DNA of 14,037 nt from the NCBI GenBank assembly GCA_001800005.1, contig MGUL01000186.1, forward strand, positions 78,718-92,754, in the 5' to 3' direction. The notes under the pieces were generated by a model. The model saw only the letters and a program-made list of their open reading frames with translations, was not told the origin of the DNA and searched no databases. The position numbers and the translations under genes were made by a program. Below are positions 1-6,297 of the stretch, one piece after another. Position 1 is the stretch's first letter; each line of letters opens with the position of its first letter. The stretch comes from Elusimicrobia bacterium RBG_16_66_12 (GTDB taxonomy: Bacteria > Elusimicrobiota > Elusimicrobia > UBA1565 > UBA9628).

Positions 1-173
1 GCCGAAGGCAGGCCGGGCGCGCCGTGGTAGAGCTTGCAGAAGAGCGGGTCCGTCTCGACGCGCTTGATCTCGCTGGCGAACTCGCGCTCCGGCATCTCGA
101 TCCAATCGGCCATGCGCAGCCGGCCGAGGATGGCCAGCCGCTGTTCCGCGCGTACGCCGAGTGATTGTCTCAT
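1..173 (-). CDS. Partial CDS, N-terminal 57 residues, sigma-54 region I-like
   Basis: The ORF starts at ATG 173 and runs off the left edge. The start is fixed: an in-frame TAG lies ten codons upstream and no other start codon lies between. No Shine-Dalgarno is visible. The peptide begins MRQSLGVRAEQRLAILGRLR and continues with MADWIEMPEREF and a later ETDPLF. This register resembles RpoN region I, which has an early QxL, a QxL pair, evenly spaced Leu/Met, and an acidic segment ending NPLL. Region I is where sigma-54 is held in check and met by activators. The divergent neighbour is an NtrC-type regulator, which fits, but the match is by eye over fewer than 60 residues. It could be a sigma-54 paralogue, a protein with only this module, or an unrelated helical protein. 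That it is coding is more certain than its function. Confidence 0.5.
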   Translation of the reverse strand, partial: MRQSLGVRAEQRLAILGRLRMADWIEMPEREFASEIKRVETDPLFCKLYHGAPGLPS

Positions 174-177
174 GATA

Positions 178-207
178 TTGGACCCGGAGGTCCTAAAACG
201 CTAGAAT
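178..207 (+). promoter_or_regulatory. Putative promoter of the histidine kinase gene
   Basis: A -10-like TAGAAT lies at 202-207 with a -35-like TTGGAC at 178-183, 18 bases apart. Nine bases separate the hexamer from TTG 217, nearly the same spacing as at 3474-3479 and 5366-5371. This suggests transcription begins at or within a few bases of the start codon. The element sits in the 43-base divergent spacer shared with the leftward gene. Confidence 0.45.
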
Positions 208-216
208 ACACCCAGG

Positions 217-1344
217 TTGCAGAACCTCCAATTCAACGACACTAGCAACGAAATGGCCTCAGGCTCAGCCCCCGATTCCCCCGTCCGCGAGCACGCGCTC
301 GCGCTGACACTCTATCAGGCCTTCCGGCGTTCCAACGACGTGATGTTCTTCTGCGACCCGAACGGCTCCATCCAAGACATCAACGACGCCTTCACTCAGC
401 ACTACGGATGGACTCAAGAGGAGGCCTACGGCCAGAACCCCCGAATCCTGCGCTCGCGCAGCACCACGCCCGACATCTACAAGGAAATGTGGGAGCGCCT
501 GCTGGACCCGAACATCGGGTTCTGGCGCGGAGAGCTGCTCAACCGCACCAAGGACGGACGCGAGATCCCGGTGGTGATCACGATCACCACGGTGCGCGAC
601 GCCGGCGGAGACATCGTGGGCTACGTTTCCAACGGAGTGGACGTCGAGGAGCTTCACAGCCTGAGAGAGCGCGTCGCGCAGAGCGAGGCCCTGGCCCAAT
701 TGGGGGAGATGGCCGCCGTGGTCGCCCACGAGATCCGCAATCCCCTCGGCTCGATCGTCATGGCCGCCCGCCAGCTGGGAAGCGACGCGCTGACGTCCGA
801 GGACCGCGAGCTGGTCCAGCGCATCCTCAACGACGAGAGCCGCCGCCTCAACGAGACCCTGACCAATTTCCTAGCCTACTCCCGGCCGCGCCCGCTGCGG
901 CTCGAGCGCTCCGACCTCAATGCGCTCGCGGCCGACGTGGTCCGCATCATGCTGGGCGACGTGTCCGAGGCGCCGCGGATCTCGACCTCGCTCGACGCGC
1001 AACTGGTGCCTTTCCGTTTCGACCAGGATCAGATCCGACAAGTCGCCTGGAACATCGTCCTGAACGCGGTGCAGGCCCTCGACGGGAATGGCGCCGTGAC
1101 GGTTTCCACCGGTCTGCGCGAGGGGTTCGCGTATCTTCGGATCGACGACGACGGCCCCGGCATCGCGCCCTCCGCCCGCGAAGACCTCTTCAAGCCGTTC
1201 AAGACCACGAAGTCCCACGGCACGGGACTTGGGCTGGCGATCGCCGACCGCATCGTCCGCGCCCACGGCGGCCGCATCGAAGTCGAAAGTTCCCCCGGAC
1301 GCGGGACCTCGTTCACGGTCCTGCTCCCCACGGCTCAAGGATGA
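217..1344 (+). CDS. PAS-domain sensor histidine kinase, NtrB/AtoS-like
   Basis: A soluble histidine kinase of 375 aa. A PAS domain spans about residues 30-145 (FFCDPNGSIQDIN, then a GELLNRTKDGRE segment). A short helical linker leads to the HisKA H-box VVAHEIRNPLGSI with phospho-acceptor His171. The HATPase_c domain carries the N-box NIVLNAVQAL (Asn283), the G1 box DDDGPGI (310-316) and the G2 box GTGLGLAIA (335-343). No membrane segment or signal peptide is seen, so it probably senses a cytoplasmic signal through PAS. It overlaps the next gene by ATGA and presumably phosphorylates that regulator. The start is uncertain: TTG 217 keeps the -10-to-start spacing seen at other genes here, while ATG 253 would remove 12 non-conserved residues. 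An in-frame TAG at 202 rules out anything earlier. Confidence 0.93.
   Translation: MQNLQFNDTSNEMASGSAPDSPVREHALALTLYQAFRRSNDVMFFCDPNGSIQDINDAFTQHYGWTQEEAYGQNPRILRSRSTTPDIYKEMWERLLDPNIGFWRGELLNRTKDGREIPVVITITTVRDAGGDIVGYVSNGVDVEELHSLRERVAQSEALAQLGEMAAVVAHEIRNPLGSIVMAARQLGSDALTSEDRELVQRILNDESRRLNETLTNFLAYSRPRPLRLERSDLNALAADVVRIMLGDVSEAPRISTSLDAQLVPFRFDQDQIRQVAWNIVLNAVQALDGNGAVTVSTGLREGFAYLRIDDDGPGIAPSAREDLFKPFKTTKSHGTGLGLAIADRIVRAHGGRIEVESSPGRGTSFTVLLPTAQG
1337..1341 (+). promoter_or_regulatory. Ribosome binding site that affects the regulator start
   Basis: AAGGA lies 8 bases before ATG 1350 but touches ATG 1341. By spacing it favours translation from 1350 (protein MDGKRVLLVEDD), whereas the ATGA overlap with the kinase stop favours 1341. 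Both may be used. The difference is three residues. Confidence 0.4.
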
Positions 1345-2579
1345 AGAACATGGATGGCAAAAGGGTCCTTCTCGTCGAAGACGACTCCGCGCAGAGCTCG
1401 ATGCTGCAGCTGGAACTCAAACGCCGCGGCTTCCGCGTCAACGCCGAGAAGACGGTGGCCGCCGCCGCCGCGCGCATCGAAAAGGAGATTTTCGACGCGG
1501 TGGTCACCGACCTGCGTTTGGGCTCCGGCGACGGCCTGCAAGTGGTGGTGGCGGTCAAGGCCAGCCAGCCCGAGACGGGCGTGATCGTCATCACCGGGCA
1601 CGGGTCCATCGACACCGCGGTGGCCGCGATGAAAGCCGGCGCCTTCGACTATCTCACCAAACCGGTGGAGCCCGAGGTCCTGGCCCTGGCCCTGCGCAAG
1701 ACCATCGAACACCGCGACCTCGTCGGCGAGGTGCGGCGGCTGCGCGCCGAGGTCAAGGAGCGCCGCGGCGTCAGCGGCATCGTCTCCGCCAGCGACGCGA
1801 TGGGCCGCGTGCTGGCCCTCGTCGCGAAGGTCTCTTCCACGGACGCGACGGTCCTGGTCACCGGCGAGTCGGGCACCGGGAAGGAACTCATCGCCCGCGC
1901 CATCCACGAGAACTCCCCCCGGCGCGACGGGTCCTTCGTCGCCATCAACTGCGGGGCCCTCCCGGAGGGACTGCTGGAGAGCGAACTCTTCGGCCACGTG
2001 AAGGGCTCCTTCACGGGCGCCGACCGCAACAAGCGCGGGCTCTTCGAGGAAGCCTCGGGCGGCACGATCTTCCTCGACGAAATCTCCGAGACGACCCCGG
2101 GCCTGCAGGTCAAGCTTCTGCGCGCGCTGCAGGAGGGCGAGATCCGCCGCGTCGGCGACAACCACCCGGTCAAGGTCTCGGCGCGCGTGGTGGCCGCCAC
2201 CAACCGCGACCTGATGAAGCAGGTCACGGCCGGCAAGTTCCGCGACGACCTCTTCTACCGCCTGAAGGTCTTCCCCATCGAGATTCCGGCCCTGCGCACG
2301 CGCGTCGACGACGTGATGCCCCTGGCCGAGGCCTTCATCAAAAAGGCCCGGGTCCGGACGGGATCCCCGGCGACGCACTTCTCTCCCGCCGCCGCCAAGG
2401 CCCTTCGTTCCTACGCCTGGCCGGGCAACGTGCGGGAACTCGAGCACGCGGTGGAGCGCGCGCTCATCATGGCGGGCGGACCGACGGTGGAGGCGCGAGA
2501 CCTCCCGCCCGAGATCGCCTCCTCGGCTCCCGCCAAGCGCAGAGTCAAGGCGAAGCCCCCCCGCAAGTCGCGCCGCTGA
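1341..2579 (+). CDS. NtrC-family response regulator lacking a Fis DNA-binding domain
   Basis: A sigma-54-type activator of 412 aa from ATG 1341. The receiver domain (residues 6-122) has acidic residues E13/D14/D15, phospho-acceptor Asp57 (VVTDLRL), Thr85 and Lys107 (LTKP). A linker leads to the AAA+ domain (about 145-385): Walker A GESGTGKE (175-182), the sigma-54-contact loop as GSFTGA (222-227), Walker B GTIFLDE (241-247), sensor I AATNRD, arginine-finger segment FRDDLFYRL, and sensor II WPGNVRELEHAVERALIM. The chain ends about 25 residues later in a Lys/Arg/Pro tail (AKRRVKAKPPRKSRR). The usual C-terminal Fis-type helix-turn-helix (family length about 450-480) is absent, and no other frame downstream encodes one. 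Regulators of this shape, such as FlgR, can activate from solution. It probably pairs with the overlapping kinase. Confidence 0.93.
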   Translation: MKNMDGKRVLLVEDDSAQSSMLQLELKRRGFRVNAEKTVAAAAARIEKEIFDAVVTDLRLGSGDGLQVVVAVKASQPETGVIVITGHGSIDTAVAAMKAGAFDYLTKPVEPEVLALALRKTIEHRDLVGEVRRLRAEVKERRGVSGIVSASDAMGRVLALVAKVSSTDATVLVTGESGTGKELIARAIHENSPRRDGSFVAINCGALPEGLLESELFGHVKGSFTGADRNKRGLFEEASGGTIFLDEISETTPGLQVKLLRALQEGEIRRVGDNHPVKVSARVVAATNRDLMKQVTAGKFRDDLFYRLKVFPIEIPALRTRVDDVMPLAEAFIKKARVRTGSPATHFSPAAAKALRSYAWPGNVRELEHAVERALIMAGGPTVEARDLPPEIASSAPAKRRVKAKPPRKSRR

Positions 2580-2583
2580 CTTC

Positions 2584-3384
2584 TCAGCGCCCTGAGGGCG
2601 CCGAGAGGACCGGACGCCGAGAGTGTCGCAGCACGCGCTCGGCCGTGGTGCCCAGCACCAGGTCCCGGAGCAGGGACTTGCGATGGGCCGTCAGGACCAC
2701 GAGGCCGTGACGGCGGGATTCCTTCAGGATCTCGACCAGGGTCGCTCCTGTCCTCACGACCAGCCTCGGACGGACGGCCTTGACCAGCCCCTCCGGCAGG
2801 CGCGAGATCATCCCGTTGAGGAAGAACCGGGGGTTGGGGCCTCTCGTCTTGTCGGCCGAGACGTACAAGACCGTCAAGCTCGCCCCAAGGGCCGCGGCGG
2901 CCTGGGCCGCGAGCAAAAGACCCTTCCGCGAGTACGCCGTCGTGTTGACCGGCGCGAGGACGGAAGAGACCTTCCGGGGGCCGGACTTGACGGAGAGCAC
3001 CGGCGCCGAGGAGTCGCGCACGACCGCCTCGCAGACCGAACCGAGCAGGGCCCGGTCGAGGCCGCGCCGGGCGTGGCTGCCCATCACGACCAGGTCGAAG
3101 CCGCGCGCGCGGCGGCAGATGACGACGGAGGGATCCCCCTGCTCGACGCGGACCGTCCCGCCGGGATGCGCCTTGCGCATGCGGCCCAGGATGCGGGTTC
3201 GCCCCGCCGTCGAGAACGTGACGGCCGGCAGACCCAGGATCGGCGTCATCGGCGTCTCGTGGACATAGAGCGCCTCCAGGCGCGCGCCGCCCTCCGCGAG
3301 GGTCCGGGCCCAGCGCCAGGCTTGCGCGCCGATGGGAGACAAGTCGACGGGGACGAGGATGCGGCGAGCGGGCAGGGCGGTCAT
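2584..3384 (-). CDS. Tandem universal stress protein (UspA family)
   Basis: A protein of 266 aa with two Usp folds. Domain 1 (about 7-130) opens RRILVPVDLSPIGAQAW and ends with GSHARRGLDRALLGSV, the ATP-binding-type motif, though the second Gly of the usual Gx2Gx9GS is Ala. Domain 2 (about 138-262) opens SSVLAPVNTTAYS and ends TAHRKSLLRDLVLGTTAERV, a weaker version. Usp proteins are small cytosolic proteins that bind ATP or stay nucleotide-free and respond to stress or energy limitation; the exact role here cannot be read. The start at 3384 has a clear GGAGG and begins just before the first beta strand. In-frame ATGs further upstream (to 3459) would add sequence without homology. The 3' end lies 4 bases from the convergent regulator gene. 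Confidence 0.9.
   Translation of the reverse strand: MTALPARRILVPVDLSPIGAQAWRWARTLAEGGARLEALYVHETPMTPILGLPAVTFSTAGRTRILGRMRKAHPGGTVRVEQGDPSVVICRRARGFDLVVMGSHARRGLDRALLGSVCEAVVRDSSAPVLSVKSGPRKVSSVLAPVNTTAYSRKGLLLAAQAAAALGASLTVLYVSADKTRGPNPRFFLNGMISRLPEGLVKAVRPRLVVRTGATLVEILKESRRHGLVVLTAHRKSLLRDLVLGTTAERVLRHSRRPVLSAPSGR
2587..2601. terminator. Possible hairpin between convergent genes
   Basis: A perfect 6-bp inverted repeat, GCGCCC-TGA-GGGCGC, starts 7 bases after the regulator stop and lies over the last codons of the stress-protein gene. It has no T-tract on either side, so it is not a classic intrinsic terminator. It could still slow polymerase or mark the 3' ends of two convergent transcripts. 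Confidence 0.25.
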
Positions 3385-3388
3385 GTTT

Positions 3389-3393
3389 CCTCC
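3389..3393 (-). promoter_or_regulatory. Shine-Dalgarno GGAGG of the Usp gene
   Basis: GGAGG is followed by AAAC and ATG 3384. It selects this start over the in-frame ATG at 3459. It is one of few canonical ribosome binding sites here and contrasts with the apparently leaderless neighbours. Confidence 0.7.
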
Positions 3394-3470
3394 GGATCCG
3401 ATCTGGAAGCGTTCTGCGACCGGTCTATCTTGCAACATTCGGACCGGGGATGCGACCACGGGCAGCCCTT

Positions 3471-3479
3471 TGGTAGAAT
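3471..3479 (+). promoter_or_regulatory. Putative extended -10 promoter, near-leaderless start
   Basis: TGGTAGAAT matches an extended -10 (TGn plus hexamer). Nine bases separate it from ATG 3489, and there is no Shine-Dalgarno between. No convincing -35 is seen. A transcript would begin at, or a few bases before, the start codon. Confidence 0.45.
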
Positions 3480-3488
3480 CTTCACGAG

Positions 3489-4673
3489 ATGAGCGAGACC
3501 CCCCCGCGCCGCCTCCAGGTCCTTCTGCGCCGCGACCCCGGAGCGCCGCTGGTCGCGGGCCTGCCCTGCGCCGTGCGCGCCGCCTTCCGCGCGGGGAAGG
3601 AACTCGCGCCGGAACGCATCGTCATCGCCGGAGCCGACGAATCGTTCCTGCGGAAGTGGGCCGTCCAGCTCCACTCCACGTCGGCGCCGGTCCGAACCGG
3701 CCTGGACGCCGCCCTGCCCCTCCTCGCCGTGGATGCCGATGCTTTCCCCGACGAAAACAGTCTGACTGAGTTCCTGGCCGCGGCCGAGGCCGCGCCGGGC
3801 GACTCGATCCGCCGTCTGGACGGACGGACGGTCTGCGCCTTCGTCCGCGAGGCCTCCCGGCTCGGAGCCGGGAAAGATTCCCCCTCCGTGGTCTCCGCCC
3901 GCGCGCTGGCCTCCCCGGGGGCCGAAGCCTCGGCCGGCGCCTTCCTGGACGCCCTCACGCCCGAGGCGACGCGCGCCTCAGCCCGGATCCTCTATTCGCG
4001 CCTCTCCAAGGACAACGACGGCTACATCGCCCGCCTGGACCGCCGACTCTCGCTGGCCATCACGCGGCTCCTGCTTCCATTCCCGGTCAGCCCCAACATG
4101 GTCACCTCCGCCAGCCTCGTCCTCGGGCTGATCGGCGCCTGGTGGCTGGCCGCGCCCTCGGCGTCCATCCAGTTCCGCGGCGCCCTCACCCTTTGGTTCT
4201 GCTGTCTGCTCGACGGGACCGACGGCGAGATCGCGCGTCTGAAGCACCACATCACGCCCTGGGGCGGGGACTTCGACGTGCTCGCCGACCACATCGCCCA
4301 CCTGGCGACCTTCATCGCCCTGCCCATCGGCGTGGCGCGCCTGCACCCCGGCGGGAACTGGTGGGCGCCCGGGGTCCTCCTCGTGACGGGGTTTCTCGCG
4401 AGCGGCTTCTCCGTGTGGTGGCTCGTCCTGCGGGTGCCCGAGCACGAGCGCGGCCCCCTCTCGCTCACCGTCGAGCGCATCGCCAGCCGCGACTACATCT
4501 ATCTCATACTCGCCCTGACCGCGATCGGGCGTCTCGACTGGTTCGTCTGGGCCGCGGCCGCGGGCGCGCACGTCTTTTGGGCCTGGCTGTGGTGGATGTC
4601 CAGGAACGCTCTCAACCCAAGCCCCAATCCTCGAGGACCGACTCCTCCTCCTGCGGAGATCGGACCTTCTTGA
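3489..4673 (+). CDS. CDP-alcohol phosphotransferase with nucleotidyltransferase-like N-terminus
   Basis: A membrane enzyme of 394 aa. Residues 242-267 carry the full CDP-alcohol phosphotransferase signature: D242, D245-G246, A249-R250, G259, D263 and D267 with exact spacing, binding metal and the CDP-alcohol. Hydrophobic helices cover about 203-225, 231-243, 266-286, 292-316 and 336-371. Just before lies SKDNDGYIARLDRR and SPNMVT, the layout of fused inositol-phosphate cytidylyltransferase/di-myo-inositol-phosphate synthase proteins. The first 170 residues look alpha/beta but lack the GGxGxRL nucleotide loop of active cytidylyltransferases, so this half may be degenerate. Likely role: joining a CDP-activated alcohol to a second alcohol or phosphate (phospholipid or phosphodiester solute); the substrate cannot be read. 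The last 62 bases overlap the convergent RNase H gene and encode a Pro-rich tail. Confidence 0.85.
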   Translation: MSETPPRRLQVLLRRDPGAPLVAGLPCAVRAAFRAGKELAPERIVIAGADESFLRKWAVQLHSTSAPVRTGLDAALPLLAVDADAFPDENSLTEFLAAAEAAPGDSIRRLDGRTVCAFVREASRLGAGKDSPSVVSARALASPGAEASAGAFLDALTPEATRASARILYSRLSKDNDGYIARLDRRLSLAITRLLLPFPVSPNMVTSASLVLGLIGAWWLAAPSASIQFRGALTLWFCCLLDGTDGEIARLKHHITPWGGDFDVLADHIAHLATFIALPIGVARLHPGGNWWAPGVLLVTGFLASGFSVWWLVLRVPEHERGPLSLTVERIASRDYIYLILALTAIGRLDWFVWAAAAGAHVFWAWLWWMSRNALNPSPNPRGPTPPPAEIGPS

Positions 4674-5325
4674 ACCTTGCGCCCGAACGGCCCTTCACGC
4701 GCGCCTCGCACTCCTTCCAGGTCGAGTGCTTCTCCAGGCGGCCCTCGAGCAGGCTCAGGTAGGTCGCGGGCCCTGAAGACTCGGAGGACTTCTTCGCCTT
4801 GCGCCTCTCCGGCAGCGGCTGGTGGTCGGAGGGCGCCAACGAACCGTGGGGATACGACAGCAGCGGCCCGGAGTAGAGCTGATGGGGCCATTTGCGGCAA
4901 AGAGCCACGGCCAGCTCGTCGCACCTCTCGTTGGCATCGTGGCCGTCGTGCCCCTTGACCCAGCGCCACTCGACGCCCCCCTTGCCGCGCGCCGAGACCA
5001 GGTCGTCGAGCTGCCGCCACAGGTCCTCGTTCTTGACCGGCTCGCCCGCGGCGGTCGTCCAGCCGCGCCGCTTCCAGCCCCGGATCCAGCCGGTGATGCC
5101 GCCCAGCACGTAAGTGGAGTCGGTGTGGATGACGGCCTTGCCGGGCCGGCCCGAGATCGCGCGCAGGCCCGAGATCACGCCCAACATCTCCATGCGGTTG
5201 TTGGTCGTGGCGTCCTGGCGGCCCGCCAGCTCGCGGACGCTCCCTTCGGGCGTGACCAGCACGCAGGCCCAGCCCCCGGGGCCCGGGTTGCCGGAGCAGG
5301 CGCCGTCGCTGAAGAGCACGAACAT
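4612..5325 (-). CDS. rnhA: Ribonuclease HI with C-terminal hybrid-binding-like domain
   Basis: A protein of 237 aa that cleaves the RNA strand of RNA/DNA hybrids. The RNase H fold fills residues 1-145: SDGACSGNPGPGG with D7, NNRMEM with E46, HTDSTYV with D69, and WVKGHDGHDANERCDELA with H126 and D136. These equal the E. coli D10, E48, D70, H124 and D134 set. After a polar linker, residues 189-233 read like the RNase H1 hybrid-binding (viroplasmin) module: a GR element, then HSTWKECEARV and GARFKKVRSPQEE. In eukaryotic RNase H1 this module is N-terminal. The start is placed at ATG 5325 because MFVLFSDGA fits the family and a -10-like hexamer lies 7 bases upstream; ATG 5334 would add three residues. 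Confidence 0.92.
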   Translation of the reverse strand: MFVLFSDGACSGNPGPGGWACVLVTPEGSVRELAGRQDATTNNRMEMLGVISGLRAISGRPGKAVIHTDSTYVLGGITGWIRGWKRRGWTTAAGEPVKNEDLWRQLDDLVSARGKGGVEWRWVKGHDGHDANERCDELAVALCRKWPHQLYSGPLLSYPHGSLAPSDHQPLPERRKAKKSSESSGPATYLSLLEGRLEKHSTWKECEARVKGRSGARFKKVRSPQEEESVLEDWGLG

Positions 5326-5332
5326 GGGAGTC

Positions 5333-5341
5333 ATCGTATCA
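5333..5341 (-). promoter_or_regulatory. Putative extended -10 of the RNase H gene
   Basis: Read on the minus strand, TGATACGAT is an extended -10 with hexamer TACGAT. Seven bases separate it from ATG 5325. It overlaps the alternative ATG 5334, which argues against that start. No Shine-Dalgarno is present. Confidence 0.35.
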
Positions 5342-5362
5342 AAACGCGCGGCCCGTCCCGAA

Positions 5363-5371
5363 TGCTAGAAT
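5363..5371 (+). promoter_or_regulatory. Putative extended -10 promoter, near-leaderless TerC gene
   Basis: TGCTAGAAT is an extended -10 with the same hexamer as at 202-207 and 3474-3479. Eight bases separate it from ATG 5380. There is no room for a riboswitch or ribosome binding site, so the mRNA probably starts at about the AUG. Confidence 0.5.
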
Positions 5372-5379
5372 CTCCGATC

Positions 5380-6297
5380 ATGAATCTGACCTGGCTGTGG
5401 GCGGGCTTCGTGCTCGTGATGGGGACGATGCTGGCCGTGGACCTGGGCGTGCTCCAGAAGAAGGCCCACCCCATGCGCATGCGCGAGGCCGGCATCATGA
5501 CCTCGCTCTGGGTCCTGCTGGCGACGGTCTTCGGCGGCGTCATCTTCGGGGCCTACGGCCGCGACAAGGCGATGCAGTTTTTCGCCGGCTACATCCTGGA
5601 GCAGTCCCTCTCGGTCGACAACCTCTTCGTCTTCATCCTCATCTTCCACTATTTCCGCGTCCCGCCCGAGTTCCAGCCGCGCATCCTGCACTGGGGCATC
5701 CTCGGGGCCATCATCATGCGCTTCTTCTTCCTCTTCGCCGGAATCTCGCTGCTGCAGAGGTTCGCCTTCCTGTTCTACGTCTTCGGAGGGGTCCTGCTCT
5801 GGACCGGCGGCAAGATGCTGCTCTCCGGCGAGGATCACGCCCCCGAGCCGGGCAAGAACCCCGCCCTGCGGCTGCTCCACCGCTTCCTGCCCGTGACGGA
5901 GGGCCTCCACGGCCAGGCCTTCTTCACGCGCGTCAACGAGCGCCTCAGCGCGACCCCGCTCTTGGCGGCCCTCGTGGTCATCGAGGCCTCGGACCTCGTC
6001 TTCGCCGTCGACTCCATCCCGGCGGCGCTGGGCGTGACCAACGACCTCTTCGTGGTCTACACCTCGAACATCTTCGCGGTGATGGGACTGCGCTCGATGT
6101 ACTTCCTGCTGGCCGGGTCCATGATGAAGTTCGAGCACCTGAAGACGGGGGTCTCCGTGGTGCTCTGCTTCGTGGGACTGAAGATGGTCGTCAAGGACTT
6201 TCTCCACGTCTCCACGGGAATGTCCTTGGGGGTCATCGCCGGAGTGCTCGCCCTCTCGGTGGCGGCCTCGCTCGTCAGCGCGCGCGCGAAACGCTAG
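5380..6297 (+). CDS. TerC/Alx-family integral membrane protein
   Basis: A membrane protein of 305 aa with about seven to nine hydrophobic segments (for example 3-24, 39-59, 68-90, 104-126, 129-148, 192-212, 222-246, 256-272, 282-300). Family hallmarks are the acidic motif EQSLSVDNLFVF (74-85) and its repeat IEASDLVFAVDSIPAA (201-216), plus Asp21 in the first helix. TerC/Alx proteins are linked to metal export, especially Mn2+ in Alx and MeeF-type members, and to tellurite resistance; the ion here is not shown. The start at 5380 follows a -10-like hexamer by 8 bases. Some relatives sit behind a yybP-ykoY manganese riboswitch, but none fits upstream here. Its TAG stop shares CTAG with the stop of the convergent oleD gene. 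Confidence 0.92.
   Translation: MNLTWLWAGFVLVMGTMLAVDLGVLQKKAHPMRMREAGIMTSLWVLLATVFGGVIFGAYGRDKAMQFFAGYILEQSLSVDNLFVFILIFHYFRVPPEFQPRILHWGILGAIIMRFFFLFAGISLLQRFAFLFYVFGGVLLWTGGKMLLSGEDHAPEPGKNPALRLLHRFLPVTEGLHGQAFFTRVNERLSATPLLAALVVIEASDLVFAVDSIPAALGVTNDLFVVYTSNIFAVMGLRSMYFLLAGSMMKFEHLKTGVSVVLCFVGLKMVVKDFLHVSTGMSLGVIAGVLALSVAASLVSARAKR

Noticed and set aside
408..1340. Open frame upstream of and in frame with the response regulator, giving a 723-residue reading
   Set aside because: It lies over the histidine kinase gene in another frame and is Arg/Pro/Gly-rich, as expected of GC-rich shadows. The receiver domain starts naturally at 1341 or 1350.
4822..5379. Upstream start for the TerC-family gene at 4822
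   Set aside because: That stretch is antisense to the RNase H gene; the membrane protein begins at MNLTWLW (5380), right after a -10-like box.
5326..5379. yybP-ykoY manganese riboswitch ahead of the TerC-family gene
   Set aside because: Only 54 bases separate the divergent genes and the -10 box lies 8 bases from the ATG, so there is no leader to hold the aptamer.
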